Of a stretch of 64,000 nucleotides of DNA, positions 1 through 9,081 are shown piece after piece. A program made the position numbers and the translations under genes. Location: assembly GCF_002934665.1 (NCBI RefSeq), contig NZ_NIRS01000005.1:620001-684000 (forward strand). Direction: 5' to 3'. The stretch's first letter is position 1. Every line of letters starts with the position of its first letter. This stretch comes from Pseudomonas laurylsulfatiphila (GTDB lineage Bacteria > Pseudomonadota > Gammaproteobacteria > Pseudomonadales > Pseudomonadaceae). The notes below the pieces were generated by a model. That model was not told the origin of the DNA and made no database searches. It saw only the letters and a list, made by a program, of their open reading frames with translations.

Positions 1-363
1 TAATTGTTCTTTAGCTGTTTGCAGGCGCTCATTGACCAACTGCCGGGCGAAGAACAGATCAGTGCCGTCCTTGAATATCACAGTGACTTGCGACAGCCCC
101 GACCGCGACAGCGAACGGGTCTGTTCCAATGCCGGTAGACCGGCCATGGCAGTTTCAATCGGGAAGGTGATGCGCTGCTCGGTTTCCAGCGGCGAGAACC
201 CGGCGGCGCCGGTATTGATTTGTACTTGGACGTTGGTGATATCGGGCACGGCGTCGATCGGCAGTTTCTGGTAACTGGCGATACCTAGGCCGGCCATGAG
301 TAAAACGGCGAGCAGCACAATGATGCGCTGCTCGATGGCAAACTGGATCAAGCGTTCGAACAT
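1..363 (-). CDS. czcA: CzcA-type RND heavy-metal efflux transporter, N-terminal part only
   Basis: This is the first 121 codons of the inner-membrane pump of a tripartite Co/Zn/Cd exporter; the rest lies beyond the window edge. The protein begins MFERLIQFAIEQRI, followed by a first transmembrane helix at about residues 13-30. Next come the typical HME-RND segment with LPIDAVPDITNVQVQ and the first periplasmic porter segment with SPLETEQRITFPIE. GAGAAGG upstream of the ATG is a good ribosome binding site. It is the third gene after czcC and czcB, all leftward, and would drive proton-coupled export of divalent cations. Confidence 0.93.
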   Translation of the reverse strand, partial: MFERLIQFAIEQRIIVLLAVLLMAGLGIASYQKLPIDAVPDITNVQVQINTGAAGFSPLETEQRITFPIETAMAGLPALEQTRSLSRSGLSQVTVIFKDGTDLFFARQLVNERLQTAKEQL

Positions 364-415
364 GAGAACCTTCTCGTCGAGGGGGCAGATCGGTGGGTGT
401 TGTTAAAGCGCTGTT

Positions 416-1624
416 TCAATGAGAGTGCTCAGCCGAGGCTTTACCCAGTTCCGATTTGAGAACGTAGCTGCCGGCAGCTGCGACCTGAACCCCGGACTCC
501 AGCCCCTTGGTGATTTCCACTTGCCCGTCCGCTCGACTACCCAGCTCCACCGCCTGCGCCTTGAAGCCGTCGTCGGTGCGCACGAATACTGTAGGTTTGT
601 CCTCGACCGTCTGAATCGCGGTTTCCGGCACGGCGACTCTGGCCTCACGGCTGTCGGTGGCTACTAGTGCGTTGACGAACAGGCCCGGACGCCACGCGCC
701 TTGGGGGTTCTCCAGAGTCACGCGCACGGTGGCGGTACGCGTCTGCTCACCGAGCAAGCTGCCCACATAAGCCACGTTGCCAACGACCTCGGCGTTCAGC
801 TCCGGGGCACTGATCGTCACGGGTTTGCCCACCTGCACCTTGGTCAAATCCTTGGGTGAAACGCCGAATGTCACCCAAACCCGGGAAAGATCCGAAAGGA
901 TGAACGCATTGCTGGTCACGTCGACCACTTCTCCCGGCGTCAGGTGTTTTTCCACCACAACGCCGTCGAACGGAGCGCGCAGCTCATAGCGATTGCCGCC
1001 GGTGGCGACCACGCTGCCGCTGAGTACGCTGATTTTCTGTTGAGCGTTGTTCAGGGCGATTTCAGCTTCTTGCAGCGCCTGTCGAGCCTGGAGGAAATCC
1101 TGTTCAGCGGAAATCTTGCTTTCCCACAACTGCTTCTCACGCTCGTAAGTGGTCCGTGCCAGTGTCAGACGCCGCTGCGCCGCGGCCTGTTCACTGCGCT
1201 GATCAGAAATCTGCTGACTGGAAATCACTGCCAACAGCTGACCCTTTTTCACCGATTGCCCGAGATTGACCGACACTGACTCGACCACGCCGGGGACTCG
1301 AGGCACAACATGGGCCGTTCGGTCTTCGTCAAAACGCACTTCACCGGGGAATGGCAAACCGAGATTGATACTCTGCGCACCGGCTTCGATCAATTGAATA
1401 CCTGCCGCAGTGATCTGCTCGTTGCTGAGGGTCAGATGTCCCTCTTCACCTGCAGCATGTTCACCCTCAGCTGCGGCGCCATTTTCGGCGTGTTCAGCAT
1501 GCTCGGCATGTTCCGCCGCTTCATTGGCATGCGCCTCGATGGACGAGTTACCCGTGCGAATCGAACCGATGCCAATACCCAGCGCCAAAGTTGCTACGGC
1601 GACAACGATCAGTTTTTTGTTCAT
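416..1624 (-). CDS. czcB: CzcB-type periplasmic adaptor (membrane fusion) protein
   Basis: A 402-residue adaptor that links the CzcA pump to the CzcC outer-membrane channel. It starts MNKKLIVVAVATLALGIG, a signal or anchor helix. A stretch rich in His and Glu follows (repeated AEHAEH), then a second His/Glu cluster around residues 45-60, probably binding metal in the periplasm. Lipoyl/barrel-sandwich and coiled-coil regions follow, with the beta-barrel near FGVSPKDLTKVQVGKPV. The ATG at 1624 was chosen over more upstream in-frame starts because AGAGGAG lies 5-6 bases before it. The gap to czcC is 49 bp and to czcA 52 bp. Confidence 0.92.
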   Translation of the reverse strand: MNKKLIVVAVATLALGIGIGSIRTGNSSIEAHANEAAEHAEHAEHAENGAAAEGEHAAGEEGHLTLSNEQITAAGIQLIEAGAQSINLGLPFPGEVRFDEDRTAHVVPRVPGVVESVSVNLGQSVKKGQLLAVISSQQISDQRSEQAAAQRRLTLARTTYEREKQLWESKISAEQDFLQARQALQEAEIALNNAQQKISVLSGSVVATGGNRYELRAPFDGVVVEKHLTPGEVVDVTSNAFILSDLSRVWVTFGVSPKDLTKVQVGKPVTISAPELNAEVVGNVAYVGSLLGEQTRTATVRVTLENPQGAWRPGLFVNALVATDSREARVAVPETAIQTVEDKPTVFVRTDDGFKAQAVELGSRADGQVEITKGLESGVQVAAAGSYVLKSELGKASAEHSH

Positions 1625-1673
1625 GGAAACTCCTCTGCGCCAAGCCATCACGCATTTCTGTGAAAGTTGAAAA

Positions 1674-2948
1674 TCAAGGGCTGACAGCGAGCGCGTCGAG
1701 ATCGCCGAAAATGCGCTCAATCCGCACCCGCGCGTCTGTCGCCTCTGCAACCGCCTGGATGTATTGGGTGCGGGCGCTGATCAGGGTGCGTTGGGCATCG
1801 AGTACATCGAGGAAGCCAAACTTACCCATCTCGAATCCTCGTGTAGCGCTGTCGACAGCGCTCTGCGCGGAGGGCAGGATGGTCTGGTGGAACGCCTTCA
1901 CTTCACCATTCGCGGTCCGCCATTGCTCCAGGGCAGTCTGGGTTTCCGTGCGCAAACGCAGCTCGGTGGCATTGCTCAAGTCCCGCGCCTGATCTGCGCG
2001 TCGAGCGGCTGCCAGTACGTTGCCCTGATTACGGTTGAATAATGGAATCGGCATCGATAGCCCGACTACGTTCACCCGCTCGCGCTCCGTCGCGTCGTAC
2101 TGGCTGCCGATGCTTACGGTCAGGTCGGGAATTCGCTGTGCCTTCTCCAGCCCCAAAGAAGCCTCACGCTGATTGATCTGCAATTTGGCCAGGCGCATCT
2201 CGGCGGTCTCACTCAGGCGTTCAAGTAACTTTGTCGACGGCACGGCGAGCGTTGATTGTCGGGCAGCCTGCACATCGACCGAGACCGGCAAAGGGGCACC
2301 CATGACTTGAGCCAGTTGCTGATACGCATTGGCCTGGTCGCGCTCGGCACGACTCTGTTCAAGTCGTACCTCAGACAATTGCACCTGCGCCCGCGTACCT
2401 TCGACCGGCGAGGACTTGCCGGCTTGTATACGCCCTTGGGCTACGCGCACACCTTGCTCGGCGAGTTGCAGAGACTGACGAGACAACTGCAACCGTTGCT
2501 GCGCTGTTTGAGCGCTGGAAAACGCTTGGACCACATCGGCACGCAACGCATTGCGCTTGCGCTCCAGTTCGATCCCGGCAGCGTCCTGCGCGCGGCTGGC
2601 GACTTCGATACGCGCGCCGCGCTTGCCACCCAGTTCAATCGGCTGGCTGAGCAGCACCGTAGTAGTGCGCGAGTCACGTCGGGTGTCTTCGGCCTCCAAC
2701 GACACTGTGGGGTTGGGGATCAAACCAGCCTGTTTTCGGTCACCTTCGGCAATGCCGATGTCCCACTGCGCTGCTGCGAGATCGGGGTTTGCGGCGAGCG
2801 CCGTTTGCAGGGCCTGATCAAGGGTCAGTGTCGTTGACGAAGCAACCGCAAAACCAGGATTGGCCACTAAAAAAAAGCCTGTAGTACCTGCGATTCGCAA
2901 TGCTTTTTTCAGGCGTAATCGCGCCGTCAGTTCTCTTGGACCGGGCAA
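1674..2948 (-). CDS. czcC: CzcC-type TolC-family outer-membrane efflux protein
   Basis: Outer-membrane channel of the CzcCBA exporter and first gene of the operon. The mature part starts near SSTTLTLDQALQTALAANPDLAAAQWD, the standard opening of the OEP repeat. Two TolC-like repeats follow, with LQLSRQSLQLAEQGV and SAVDSATRGFEMGKFGFLDVLDAQRTL. The start is uncertain. A TTG at 2948 is preceded by AAAGGAAG at good spacing and gives a protein of about 424 residues with a signal-like segment near residues 15-36. An in-frame GTG at 2990 gives 438 residues but has no clear ribosome binding site. Confidence 0.88.
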   Translation of the reverse strand: MPGPRELTARLRLKKALRIAGTTGFFLVANPGFAVASSTTLTLDQALQTALAANPDLAAAQWDIGIAEGDRKQAGLIPNPTVSLEAEDTRRDSRTTTVLLSQPIELGGKRGARIEVASRAQDAAGIELERKRNALRADVVQAFSSAQTAQQRLQLSRQSLQLAEQGVRVAQGRIQAGKSSPVEGTRAQVQLSEVRLEQSRAERDQANAYQQLAQVMGAPLPVSVDVQAARQSTLAVPSTKLLERLSETAEMRLAKLQINQREASLGLEKAQRIPDLTVSIGSQYDATERERVNVVGLSMPIPLFNRNQGNVLAAARRADQARDLSNATELRLRTETQTALEQWRTANGEVKAFHQTILPSAQSAVDSATRGFEMGKFGFLDVLDAQRTLISARTQYIQAVAEATDARVRIERIFGDLDALAVSP

Positions 2949-3191
2949 TTGAACACTTCCTTTAAAATAGAGAAATTTCGATACTGCCACGTTATGTTTT
3001 TGAACTTATCGACAAGGTGACTGGAACATTACAAATACGTTATCCACTGTTACAGCAAGTTTTTTTGTTCTAGTATTCGAAACGCTCAAACCTATACAGC
3101 AACACCAAGAAACAAATACTTCATGCTTATCCGCCGAACAGCACTTGCTGTGTTTCCGTTCTCATGAAATGAAGACGTGCAAGTCCCAACC

Positions 3192-3212
3192 TCTGCGACA
3201 GGCTGTCGCAGA
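3192..3212. repeat. Perfect 9-bp inverted repeat upstream of czcR
   Basis: TCTGCGACA, a 3-base centre, then TGTCGCAGA. The arms match perfectly. It lies 36 bp upstream of the czcR promoter -35 element and about 200 bp from czcC. It could be an operator or a short hairpin; no T-run follows, so a terminator is less likely. Confidence 0.6.
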
Positions 3213-3247
3213 AGACTGATTTAGAGCCTCCACTTAACCGTTTTCAG

Positions 3248-3278
3248 TTGACTCTGTAGCCGCTACAGCCTTTATTTT
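3248..3278 (+). promoter_or_regulatory. MerR-family (CadR-like) promoter for czcRS
   Basis: The -35 element TTGACT (3248-3253) and the -10 element TATTTT (3273-3278) are separated by 19 bp, the long spacer typical of MerR-family activated promoters. The spacer contains the perfect dyad CTGTAG-CCG-CTACAG. This matches the layout of Cd/Zn/Pb-responsive CadR/ZntR/PbrR operators. The same layout occurs before cadA (9082-9112). No merR-family gene is in the window. Confidence 0.8.
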
Positions 3279-3424
3279 GCGTGAGATCAATCGTTGGCCC
3301 TACGTAATGAACAGCAGTAAATTCATTTAACTGTTATTGAATAACATTCGGAAGAACTTATAAAAATAACAATTTTTACGACTTCCTTAATTACTTACCC
3401 ATTAAATAAAAGTGGTGATTGACC

Positions 3425-4099
3425 ATGCGAATCCTTGTCATCGAGGACGAGCTTAAAACTGCCGAGTATTTGCATCAGGGATTGACCGAGAGTGGTTATA
3501 TTGTTGACCGTGCGACAACCGGCGCCGATGGGCTGCATCTGGCCCAGCATCAGGTTTACGACCTGATCATTCTCGACGTTAACCTGCCGGAACTGGACGG
3601 CTGGGGCGTGCTGGAACAGCTGCGTCGCGCTCATTCCACCCGGGTCATGATGCTCACCGCACGCGGGCGCTTGGCGGACAAAGTCCGCGGACTGGACATG
3701 GGTGCCGACGACTATCTGGTCAAGCCGTTCGAGTTCCCGGAATTGTTAGCCCGGGTGCGCACTCTAATGCGTCGCAGTGAAAACATTCCCGTGCCGCAAG
3801 TACTCAAGGTTGCCGACCTGGAGCTCGACCCGGGCCGTCACCGGGCCTTCCGTGGCGAACAGCGCATCGACCTGACCACCAAGGAATTTGCCCTACTGCA
3901 TCTGCTAATGCGCCACTCCGGCGAGGTATTGACCCGGACCCAGATCATTTCGCTGGTGTGGGATATGAACTTCGACTGCGACACCAATGTGGTCGAGGTC
4001 TCCATCCGCCGCCTGCGGGCGAAGATCGACGACCCGTTCGACAGCAAGCTGATCCACACCCTTCGCGGTGTCGGCTACGTACTGGAGTCACGGACATGA
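3425..4099 (+). CDS. czcR: CzcR-type OmpR-family response regulator
   Basis: A 224-residue response regulator. The receiver domain has the acidic pair near residues 7-9 (EDE), the phosphoacceptor Asp51 in IILDVNLPELDGWG and the conserved Lys in YLVKPFEFPELLARV. It is followed by an OmpR/PhoB winged helix with TTKEFALLHLLMRHSGEVLTR and RRLRAKIDDPF. The ATG at 3425 was preferred over an in-frame TTG two codons earlier. It overlaps czcS by 4 bp (ATGA), so the two are translationally coupled. In this family it activates czcCBA in response to Zn or Cd. Confidence 0.92.
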   Translation: MRILVIEDELKTAEYLHQGLTESGYIVDRATTGADGLHLAQHQVYDLIILDVNLPELDGWGVLEQLRRAHSTRVMMLTARGRLADKVRGLDMGADDYLVKPFEFPELLARVRTLMRRSENIPVPQVLKVADLELDPGRHRAFRGEQRIDLTTKEFALLHLLMRHSGEVLTRTQIISLVWDMNFDCDTNVVEVSIRRLRAKIDDPFDSKLIHTLRGVGYVLESRT

Positions 4100-5490
4100 G
4101 GCCAGCCAGTCTTTCGCTGCGCCTTGGTTTGACAGTCAGTCTTCTCGGGGCATTGCTTGTGGTGTTCCTGGCTGTATTGGCCTATTTCGCCCTGACTCAT
4201 CAACTCAACGCGCTATCTAGGGACAACCTGGAAAAGAAAATGGAGCAGGTGGAACATAGCCTGGCGTTGTACGCCAATGTCGCTGAAATCGGCGGAAAGC
4301 CGCATATCCTGCTCGATCAGGTCATGGGGCATGACAACCTGACGCTCAGCATTTATGACCAGAACAATCTTCGTACACCGCTGCTTAAGTCCGGCTCAGG
4401 CATGGTCGATCCGCGCCCGGAACTGAAAGCCGTGCGGGGCATCACCGAGCAACTGGTCTACTCCAGCAGCACCGACGTCGAGGGCACCAATTTTCTCACC
4501 GCCTCGAAGCTGATCCGCGTCAAGGACGGTACCCCCGTGCCGGTGCTGATATCGATCGACAACACCCACGATCAAGCTTTGCTCAGCGCCTATCTGCGCT
4601 CGACACTGACTGCCTTGCCGCTGCTGTTGATCTTTATCGGCCTCACTGCTTGGTTTGCGGTACAGCGGGGCCTGATACCGTTGCGCGAGTTTCGAAAAGT
4701 GGCGGCAAGAGTGACCACGCAGGATCTCGAGCATCGGCTATCGGTGGTCAACATGCCCCAGGAACTCAGCGAATTGGCCCAAGGCATCAATTTCATGCTG
4801 CATCGCCTCGACGACGGCGTACAGCAACTGTCGCAATTCTCCGACGACCTGGCACATGAACTCCGCACGCCGATCAATAACCTGATGGGCAAGGCCCAAG
4901 TGACACTTTCCCGGGAGCGTTCGAGCGAGGAGTACAAAAACATTCTGGTGTCGTGCACCGAAGAATTGGAACGCGTCGCGCGGATAGTTTCCGACATGCT
5001 ATTCCTCGCGCAGTCCAGCCAATCGACGGCGCACGCGCCTTTCGAATGGGTCAATCTTGAAGCCGAGGCGCAGAAAGTGGTCGAACTGTTTTCCCTACCG
5101 GCGCAGGACAAGGAGATCAAGCTGAGTGTGGTCGGCAACGCACGGGTGTCGGGCGACCGTTTGATGATTCAACGGGCGATCTCGAACCTGCTATCCAATG
5201 CCCTGCGCCACTGTCCACCTCGGAACACCATTTCGTTGGTCATTGAGAGCGGTGCGAATCAGGTTTCACTGTTCGTCAGCAATCCTGGCGCGGGTATCGA
5301 TGCACAACACTTGCCACATCTGTTCGACCGTTTCTACCGGGTCGACAGCAGCCGCACCCGTTCCCAAGGCAGTACCGGGCTGGGTCTCGCCATCGTGCGC
5401 TCGATCATGAGCTTGCACCAGGGTGATGCGCAGGTTGAAAGTCAACCTGGCGAGTTAACTGTGTTCAGGCTGGTTTTCCCCAAGAGCTAA
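4096..5490 (+). CDS. czcS: CzcS-type heavy-metal sensor histidine kinase
   Basis: A 464-residue inner-membrane sensor kinase. A first transmembrane helix lies at about residues 11-32 and a second at about 166-186, enclosing a periplasmic sensor of roughly 130 residues. A HAMP domain follows, then HisKA with phosphoacceptor His254 in DDLAHELRTPINN, and a HATPase domain with the N-box NLLSNALRHC and G-box GSTGLGLAIV. It belongs to the CusS/CzcS/IrlB metal-sensor kinase family and phosphorylates the czcR product. The ATG overlaps the czcR stop. Confidence 0.9.
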   Translation: MRPASLSLRLGLTVSLLGALLVVFLAVLAYFALTHQLNALSRDNLEKKMEQVEHSLALYANVAEIGGKPHILLDQVMGHDNLTLSIYDQNNLRTPLLKSGSGMVDPRPELKAVRGITEQLVYSSSTDVEGTNFLTASKLIRVKDGTPVPVLISIDNTHDQALLSAYLRSTLTALPLLLIFIGLTAWFAVQRGLIPLREFRKVAARVTTQDLEHRLSVVNMPQELSELAQGINFMLHRLDDGVQQLSQFSDDLAHELRTPINNLMGKAQVTLSRERSSEEYKNILVSCTEELERVARIVSDMLFLAQSSQSTAHAPFEWVNLEAEAQKVVELFSLPAQDKEIKLSVVGNARVSGDRLMIQRAISNLLSNALRHCPPRNTISLVIESGANQVSLFVSNPGAGIDAQHLPHLFDRFYRVDSSRTRSQGSTGLGLAIVRSIMSLHQGDAQVESQPGELTVFRLVFPKS

Positions 5491-5501
5491 GCACCACGAG
5501 C

Positions 5502-5524
5502 AGCCCAATTGTTGCGATTGGGCT
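5502..5524 (+). terminator. Hairpin downstream of czcS
   Basis: An 8-bp inverted repeat, AGCCCAAT, 7-base loop, ATTGGGCT, begins 11 bp after the czcS stop. No T-run follows, so it is a weak or factor-assisted terminator at best. The rest of 5525-5715 shows no gene. Confidence 0.4.
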
Positions 5525-5715
5525 ACTTCATGGGTCGACTTTTCGCACAGGCCATTAGCCTATTCGTTGAGTTGTTTGGGCACGCGTACATTTTTACGTA
5601 CACCGGAAATAGGAGAGCTGAAGCTTCCTATTATTTTCGAGCGACCAATTTCCTTTTCAGACGGATAAGACGTGCTCGATTGAGCGCATCAACATTCAAA
5701 AAGGAAGGTGCTCCG

Positions 5716-6057
5716 TCAGTCGTCGCGCATCAGTTCCTGTAGATCGGCAGAAAGCGGCATGACACTAAATGCATTGACACGTGCTCTGCCTGTGTTGCCG
5801 ACTGGCACCCATATCCTGGAAAACAATAACGCAGCAAAAATACGAGGAACCTGGCCCACAACCTCACGCCAATCCCTTGTCTGTAATCCCAGTTTCAACA
5901 TGAGCCAATGCGATCTCGCATGAGCCAGAGGCATGCGTTGCGTGATGATATGAGCACGCTCCAACCAGAGGTAAGCAGCCTGAACGTCGTTGTTCTTAAG
6001 CGCGGCAGAAGCCTCAAGGAAGGCTTCATTTATTGCAGTACGCAGAATCACTTTCAT
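5716..6057 (-). CDS. DUF3703 family protein
   Basis: A 113-residue protein starting MKVILRTAINEAFLEAS. It matches what I recall of the DUF3703 family: a helical protein with AYLWLERAHIITQRMPLAHARSHW, then WREVVGQVPRIFAAL, and a hydrophobic segment ending in the conserved PVGNTGRA. Function is unknown. Members often lie beside heavy-metal exporter genes, as here between czcRS and cadA. A more upstream in-frame start would add 43 residues. The ATG at 6057 was preferred because GAGGT lies just before it and the family begins there. The trailing segment PLSADLQELMRDD is hydrophilic. Confidence 0.7.
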   Translation of the reverse strand: MKVILRTAINEAFLEASAALKNNDVQAAYLWLERAHIITQRMPLAHARSHWLMLKLGLQTRDWREVVGQVPRIFAALLFSRIWVPVGNTGRARVNAFSVMPLSADLQELMRDD

Positions 6058-6197
6058 CCCAACCTCGGACTTGGATCCGCTGTAATCGTAGCCGGCAGAA
6101 TCAGCAAGGAGCCAATCTTCGACTTCGGCATACGCAGGCACGCGCAATGCCGAAGTGAAAAATCCATCGCTACGATTTAAAGACAACGCCTGACCAA

Positions 6198-6596
6198 TTA
6201 ATCGAAGATGTCCCGTAGAAACGATTTTTTATGGTGGGGCTTCTGACCATGATGTCCGCCTTGATTCTGATGGCCACTCTGATGGCCGCCATGATGTTCA
6301 TCCCTCCAACCGCCACTATTATGTCCACGCTGCTCTGTGTAGCTTTGGTCGCCACCATGCTGGTTGTACGCCGGTTGGACATACCCTGTCTGACCCGCTG
6401 GCGCCCTATCTGGCGTCGCAATTGGTGAATTCTGTGGGAGAAAACGACCAGCGTCCTGTTGCTGACTGCGCTCAATAATCTTGTCGAGCTCACCTCGATC
6501 AAGCCAAACACCACGGCATTGAGGACAGTAATCGATTTCGATACTTTGACGTTCAGTCATTACCAACGCGATATCTTTGCAAATTGGACATTGCAT
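6198..6596 (-). CDS. Zinc-ribbon (zf-TFIIB type) protein with His-rich tail
   Basis: A 132-residue protein. The N-terminal zinc ribbon has the pairs CPIC (residues 3-6) and CPQC (24-27), with the conserved GVWLDRGELDKIIERS motif. The C-terminal half is rich in His, Gly and Gln (HHGGHQ, HHGQKPHH) and ends KKSFLRDIFD, the usual end of this family. The His tail suggests metal binding. The true function is unknown. It lies 49 bp downstream of cadA on the same strand, so it is probably part of a cadA operon. Confidence 0.75.
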   Translation of the reverse strand: MQCPICKDIALVMTERQSIEIDYCPQCRGVWLDRGELDKIIERSQQQDAGRFLPQNSPIATPDRAPAGQTGYVQPAYNQHGGDQSYTEQRGHNSGGWRDEHHGGHQSGHQNQGGHHGQKPHHKKSFLRDIFD

Positions 6597-6645
6597 AATC
6601 TTGATTCCTTCGTGCTAATCAGTAATCGAGGGCGCGGCAGTCATA

Positions 6646-9051
6646 TCACCTGCGCAGCAGCCGCAACCCGTTGAATACGACGAGCAAGCTCGCCCCAACA
6701 TCCGCAAAAACGGCCATCCACAAGGTTGCGTGGCCAGATAATGCCAGCGCTAGAAAAACGAATTTGATGCCCAATGCCAATCCGATGTTCTGTTTTAGAA
6801 CCGATGCGCATCGACGACTTAAGCTTATGAAATCAGCGATCTTGCGCGGGTCATCATCCATGATGGCAACATCAGCGGTTTCAAGTGCGGTAGCGGTGCC
6901 TGCGGCTCCCATTGCAAAACCGATATCGGATTGTGCCAATGCAGGGGCGTCGTTCACGCCATCCCCAACCATGCCAACAGGGCCATAACGACGTTTGAGT
7001 TCAGCGACGGCGGTTTGTTTGTCTTCTGGCATGAGATTTCCGCGCGCATCCTTTATGCCCAATTTCCCGGCAATAGAGTTGGCGGTTGCCGGGTTATCAC
7101 CCGTCAGCATTACCGGTACAACATTCATGGCATTCAAAGCGGCTACGGCGGCAAAGCTTTCAGCCCGTACGGTGTCAGCTACCGCGAAGATCGCTACTGG
7201 ACCGTTGGCTGCGCAAAGTACGATTACAGTTTTTCCCGCGTTTTCCAGCAGCGACAATCGAGCCTCAAGCGCTGGGGAACATACGCCCAACTCTTCAACC
7301 AGGCGATGGTTACCCAGGTGCCAGGATTGGCCATTGATATTGCCTTTGACACCACGCCCGTTGAGTACACTGAAGTCCTCAACCGGCATAATCGCCCCCT
7401 CCGGCTGCTGCAATTTCCAGCCGCTGACCAAGGCCTTGGCTACGGGATGCGTACTCTGCTCGTCCAGGCTTGCGGCGATCAGCAAAGCCTGCTCAATGGG
7501 CATATCTGTAAACGGCTCAACATCGGTCAGTACCGGCTTGCCCTGAGTCAAAGTACCGGTCTTGTCGAGTGCAACAACCTTCAGAAACCGGCCGCTTTCA
7601 AGATACGCACCACCCTTGATCAAGATGCCGTGCCTGGCTGCTGCTGTTAGCCCACTGACGACGGTAATCGGAGTTGAAACCACCAGAGCGCACGGGCAAG
7701 CAATGACTAACAGAACCAGCGCCTGATAGAGCCACTCACCCCAAGCTCCACCGATGAGGACAGGGCCCAGGACAGCAACCAGAACAGCGAGAACTACTAC
7801 TGCGGGGGTGTAGTAATGCGCGAATTGATCTACAAACCGCTGTGTCGGTGCCCGTTGAGACTGTGCGTCTTGAATCGCTGCAGCAATGCGCGCAAGGGTA
7901 CTTTCACCAGCTACTGCCGTGACGGTAGCTTCAACCACACCGTCCGTAACGATGGTGCCAGCGTAAAGCGGATCTCCAATCTCCTTATCAACCGGTAGGC
8001 TTTCGCCAGTAATCGGAGCCTGATCCAGTGCCGCACGTCCAGAATCTACCCGAGCATCCAGCGGCACGCGCGAACCTGTGCGAACCCGGATGCGACTACC
8101 GAGCAATACACTCGCTACTGGCAGTTCTTTCCAGCCACTTTCGGTCATGACCTCAGCGATTTCCGGCGCCAATGCAGTCAGCGACTTGATAGCATTGCGC
8201 GCCCGCTCCAGAGAAAGTGCTTCGATGGCTTCTGCAATGGCGAACAGGAAAACCACCATTGAGGCTTCAGGCCATTTACCGATGACGAGGGCGCCTACGA
8301 CAGCCAGCGACATCAGGAAATAGATGTTCAATGTGAAGTTTTTAACCGCGATCCAACCCTTTTTAAGTGTTGGGAGACCAGCAGCCAGGATAGACAGAGC
8401 AGCCAACACCATCACTGGCCAAGAGCTTTCCTGCCCGGTTGTCCATGCAGTGACTTCAGCGGCGATAGCCGCGACGCCGCTGACGGCCAACAACCCTTTC
8501 AACTTTGCGCTCAGCACTGGCGGAAGAGCCGAAGGTGCGGCGCCGGCTTCGATCAAGGTCGGCCCCATGTCCAGTGCAACTAATGCGGTGACGATTGACT
8601 GCGGATCATCCAGACGGTGATGCACGGTCAACTCACGATTCAGTAGGTTGAAGTCGAGGCGGACAATTCCGGACATCGGCTCTAGCCGGTTACGGATGAG
8701 GCGTTCCTCGGTGGGGCAATCCATTTTGTCGATGCGATATCGAACATTATTGGTCCCCTCGGGAGCCGAATTGGTCTTGCTGGGTGCAAATGCGTCAGTT
8801 GCGTGAGCGCCATGAGCACAACAGGCATCGGCATGATCGTGAATGTGCGTGCCATGATCGTGATCGTGCGGGTCGTCGTGATCGTGGGCATGGGCATGCG
8901 CGCCATGGTCGTGATTATGCGAGCCAGGATCATGCTGGTGCGTTTTGTGATGAGAAGGTTCAACCGCATGCGGATGATCGGACCCACAACAATCGTCTTT
9001 TTTCACAGCCTGAAGGCGGACGATCGGTTTTGGCTTGCTTTCCTGACTCAT
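6646..9051 (-). CDS. cadA: Cd/Zn/Pb-exporting P1B-type ATPase
   Basis: An 801-residue transporter that pumps Zn, Cd or Pb from cytoplasm to periplasm. The first ~95 residues contain two Cys pairs and a long His/Asp-rich stretch. A degenerate metal-binding domain follows with MDCPTEE at about 110-116. The catalytic core has the membrane CPC motif (about 452-454), the phosphorylation motif DKTGTLTQG (Asp near 496), STHPVA and GDGVNDAP. The start is set at the ATG at 9051. An in-frame TTG at 9087 falls inside the promoter -10 element, so it cannot be the start of the transcript from that promoter. Confidence 0.93.
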   Translation of the reverse strand: MSQESKPKPIVRLQAVKKDDCCGSDHPHAVEPSHHKTHQHDPGSHNHDHGAHAHAHDHDDPHDHDHGTHIHDHADACCAHGAHATDAFAPSKTNSAPEGTNNVRYRIDKMDCPTEERLIRNRLEPMSGIVRLDFNLLNRELTVHHRLDDPQSIVTALVALDMGPTLIEAGAAPSALPPVLSAKLKGLLAVSGVAAIAAEVTAWTTGQESSWPVMVLAALSILAAGLPTLKKGWIAVKNFTLNIYFLMSLAVVGALVIGKWPEASMVVFLFAIAEAIEALSLERARNAIKSLTALAPEIAEVMTESGWKELPVASVLLGSRIRVRTGSRVPLDARVDSGRAALDQAPITGESLPVDKEIGDPLYAGTIVTDGVVEATVTAVAGESTLARIAAAIQDAQSQRAPTQRFVDQFAHYYTPAVVVLAVLVAVLGPVLIGGAWGEWLYQALVLLVIACPCALVVSTPITVVSGLTAAARHGILIKGGAYLESGRFLKVVALDKTGTLTQGKPVLTDVEPFTDMPIEQALLIAASLDEQSTHPVAKALVSGWKLQQPEGAIMPVEDFSVLNGRGVKGNINGQSWHLGNHRLVEELGVCSPALEARLSLLENAGKTVIVLCAANGPVAIFAVADTVRAESFAAVAALNAMNVVPVMLTGDNPATANSIAGKLGIKDARGNLMPEDKQTAVAELKRRYGPVGMVGDGVNDAPALAQSDIGFAMGAAGTATALETADVAIMDDDPRKIADFISLSRRCASVLKQNIGLALGIKFVFLALALSGHATLWMAVFADVGASLLVVFNGLRLLRR

Positions 9052-9081
9052 GGTGCTTCTACCGGTAAGAACAATGGCACC

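Larger units (their letters stand above)
2949..3424. other. czcC-czcR divergent intergenic region
   Basis: AT-rich control region between the leftward czcCBA operon and rightward czcRS. It holds a MerR-type promoter reading toward czcR (3248-3278) and a perfect 9-bp inverted repeat (3192-3212). Two loosely similar TTACA/GTTACA half-sites at about 3028-3055 could be response-regulator boxes for the czcC promoter, but this is weak. I found no convincing gene in it. Confidence 0.6.
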
